The notes under the pieces were generated by a model. The model searched no databases. It had not been told where the DNA came from and saw only the letters and a list, made by a program, of their open reading frames with translations. From Bacteroidaceae bacterium (GTDB lineage Bacteria > Bacteroidota > Bacteroidia > Bacteroidales > Bacteroidaceae), in the NCBI GenBank assembly GCA_017933995.1, contig JAGBKI010000020.1, positions 62,001 through 126,000 on the forward strand: 64,000 nt of DNA, read 5' to 3'. Shown here in pieces: positions 62,836-64,000 of the stretch; position 1 is the first letter of the stretch, and each line of letters begins with the position of its first letter. Made by a program: the position numbers and the translations under genes.

Positions 62836-63069
62836 GGCGGCTCGGCAGTGAAAATGAAAAAACTGCGTTTTTCCTTTTTCACTGCGCTCGCCTTGCACCA
62901 CTTTGCTTCGCGAAGATAGGCGGCGGCTCGGCAGTGAAAATGAAAAAACTGTGTTTTTCCTTTTTCACTGCGCTCGCCTTGCACCACTTTGCTTCGCGAA
63001 GATAGGCGGCGGCTCGGCAGTGAAAACGAAAAAACTGCGTTTTTCCTTTTTCACTGCGCTCGCCTTGCA
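62836..63069. repeat. Three 86-bp direct repeats upstream of metK
   Basis: Units start at 62836, 62922 and 63008 with GGCGGCTCGGCAGTGAAAA. Each has a hairpin (GCAGTGAAAA...TTTTTCACTGC). The first two are complete to GCTTCGCGAAGATA; the third ends at CTCGCCTTGCAC and then continues into the metK -7 box. Only single-base differences between copies. Confidence 0.85.
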
Positions 63070-63070
63070 C

Positions 63071-63078
63071 TATCTTTG
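63071..63078 (+). promoter_or_regulatory. -7 box of metK
   Basis: TATCTTTG matches TAnnTTTG right after the third 86-bp repeat. The two earlier copies have CCACTTTG in the same place. Confidence 0.5.
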
Positions 63079-63084
63079 CACCCG

Positions 63085-63244
63085 AAAATATTTGTGGACA
63101 GATTTGGCTGCTTGCAACCACGGTAAAAAATGCTAAAACTTGGTCAGAACAAGGGGGCGACGCGCCCCGCACCACAGTTCAACGCATACGAGAGGAATGG
63201 CAGAGCCGAGGAAGTCCGCCATTCCTTATTATATATACACGCGT
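63085..63244 (+). promoter_or_regulatory. Long, possibly structured metK leader
   Basis: About 160 nt between promoter and start, with a GGGGCGACGCGCCCC hairpin (about 63155-63170) and GGAATGGC...GCCATTCC (about 63195-63226) directly before an AT-rich TTATTATATATAC stretch and the ATG. It does not match any SAM riboswitch I can recognise. Confidence 0.4.
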
Positions 63245-64000
63245 ATGTACCTGTTTACTTCCGAATCGGTGTCCGAAGGACACCCCGACAAAGTGGCCGA
63301 CCAAATTTCGGACGCTATCCTCGACGAATTTCTGTCGAAAGACCCTAACTCCAAAGTAGCCTGCGAAACGCTCGTGACCACCGGCCAGGTAGTCGTGGCG
63401 GGCGAGGTGAAAAGCGAGGCGTATGTGGACCTGCCCACTGTGGCGCGCCGCACCATCCGCCGCATTGGCTACACCAAGGACGAATACCTGTTCAGCGCCG
63501 ACTCATGCGGCATTCTGAGCGCCATCCACGAGCAGAGCCCCGACATCAACCGTGGCGTGGACCGCGCCCAGCCCGAGGAGCAGGGCGCGGGCGACCAGGG
63601 CATGATGTTCGGCTACGCCAACAACGAGACCGACACCTACATGCCCCTGCCGCTGGCCCTGGCGCACGACCTCGTGGAAGTGCTAGCCGAGATACGCCGT
63701 GAGGGCAAGGAGATGACCTACCTGCGCCCCGACTCCAAGAGCCAGGTGACCATCGAATACGACGACAACCACCGCGCGCGCCGCATCGACACCATCGTGG
63801 TCAGCACGCAGCACGACGACTTCATCAGTGCCGCCGAGGCGGGCTCGCAGGAGGAGGCCGACCGCCGTATGCTGGCGCGCATACGCCGCGACGTGGAGGA
63901 GGTACTCGTGCCGCGCGTGCTGCGCGAGCGCGTCAAGACGCCCGAAGTGCGCGCCCTCTTCGAGCAGGGCGGCATCAACTACTTCGTGAACCCCACGGGC
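63245..64000 (+). CDS. metK: S-adenosylmethionine synthase (partial: 3' end outside window)
   Basis: 252 codons from ATG 63245 ([20 protein letters not shown]), open to the window edge; the full enzyme would be about 390-430 residues. It makes S-adenosylmethionine from methionine and ATP. Motifs: [51 protein letters not shown] in part, and the PDSKSQVT segment. The sequence ends at [11 protein letters not shown], just after the middle domain. It uses a long leader and a promoter placed at the end of 86-bp repeats. Confidence 0.97.
   Translation, partial: MYLFTSESVSEGHPDKVADQISDAILDEFLSKDPNSKVACETLVTTGQVVVAGEVKSEAYVDLPTVARRTIRRIGYTKDEYLFSADSCGILSAIHEQSPDINRGVDRAQPEEQGAGDQGMMFGYANNETDTYMPLPLALAHDLVEVLAEIRREGKEMTYLRPDSKSQVTIEYDDNHRARRIDTIVVSTQHDDFISAAEAGSQEEADRRMLARIRRDVEEVLVPRVLRERVKTPEVRALFEQGGINYFVNPTG

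Noticed and set aside
63085-63244. SAM-I, SAM-II or SAM-III riboswitch before metK
   Set aside because: None of the conserved joining sequences of these classes could be matched by eye; only generic hairpins were seen.

Overview
The window is GC-rich chromosomal DNA from a member of the Bacteroidales (Bacteroidota), most likely Prevotellaceae or a close relative. The evidence is a SusC/SusD polysaccharide utilisation locus with GH97, GH3, GH144-type and GH31 enzymes, a NigD-like lipoprotein, a Cbp1-type coiled-coil lipoprotein, a PD40/DUF6057 gene pair, no reliance on Shine-Dalgarno sites, and repeated examples of the Bacteroidota promoter (TTTG at -33, TAnnTTTG at -7). No rRNA, tRNA, CRISPR array, phage or intact insertion sequence was seen. 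Two genes run off the ends: a sulfatase on the left and metK on the right.

Layout. 1-6056 (minus): DUF6057-type membrane protein, heme-motif PD40 lipoprotein, serine-type sulfatase, and a small conserved protein. 6326-7414: secreted CBM9-like protein. 7571-10103 (minus): small Cys/His envelope protein and a ZnuD-like TonB receptor, probably a metal-uptake operon. 10694-16622: a sirtuin diverging from four consecutive FKBP-type prolyl isomerases (one cytoplasmic, two lipoproteins, one periplasmic), then cysS. 16805-18566 (minus): outer-membrane barrel protein and AI-2E family permease. 18872-21307: rsmI and two lipoproteins. 22346-24992: a translationally coupled trio (membrane protein, AraC regulator, metallo-beta-lactamase-fold hydrolase). 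25038-29766 (minus): PASTA protein, rluD-type synthase, ddl, acyltransferase, NigD-like lipoprotein. Then rpmH (minus) and nrdD (plus).

32865-52275 (minus) is a glucan utilisation locus: TetR regulator plus a multidomain GH31, then susC, susD, GH97, GH144-type, a GH3-DUF4886 fusion, and a membrane-spanning propeller/Y_Y_Y/LuxR-type regulator. The enzyme set combines beta-1,2-glucan-type activities with alpha-glucosidases. 53291-60025: dnaX, a SlyD-like isomerase, an RlmL-type RNA methyltransferase with an Arg/Asp-rich tail, DPP IV and RidA. The window ends with a small membrane protein, an SLC13 transporter, a 1.1-kb repeat-rich gap, and metK.

The most unusual content is non-coding. (1) Inverted repeats whose arms are tandem 7-9 bp repeats, different in every copy but always complementary; three share a GC-rich core. 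(2) Arrays of 21-22 bp near-palindromes; two are 100-bp elements with variable 4-bp centres and matching end units. (3) A 191-bp MITE-like hairpin. (4) A REP/BIME-like cluster. (5) 86-bp direct repeats running into the metK promoter. (6) A TATATAATAMGGAG-like motif embedded in five GC-rich genes, always in the same DNA orientation. These are the best candidates for undescribed elements.
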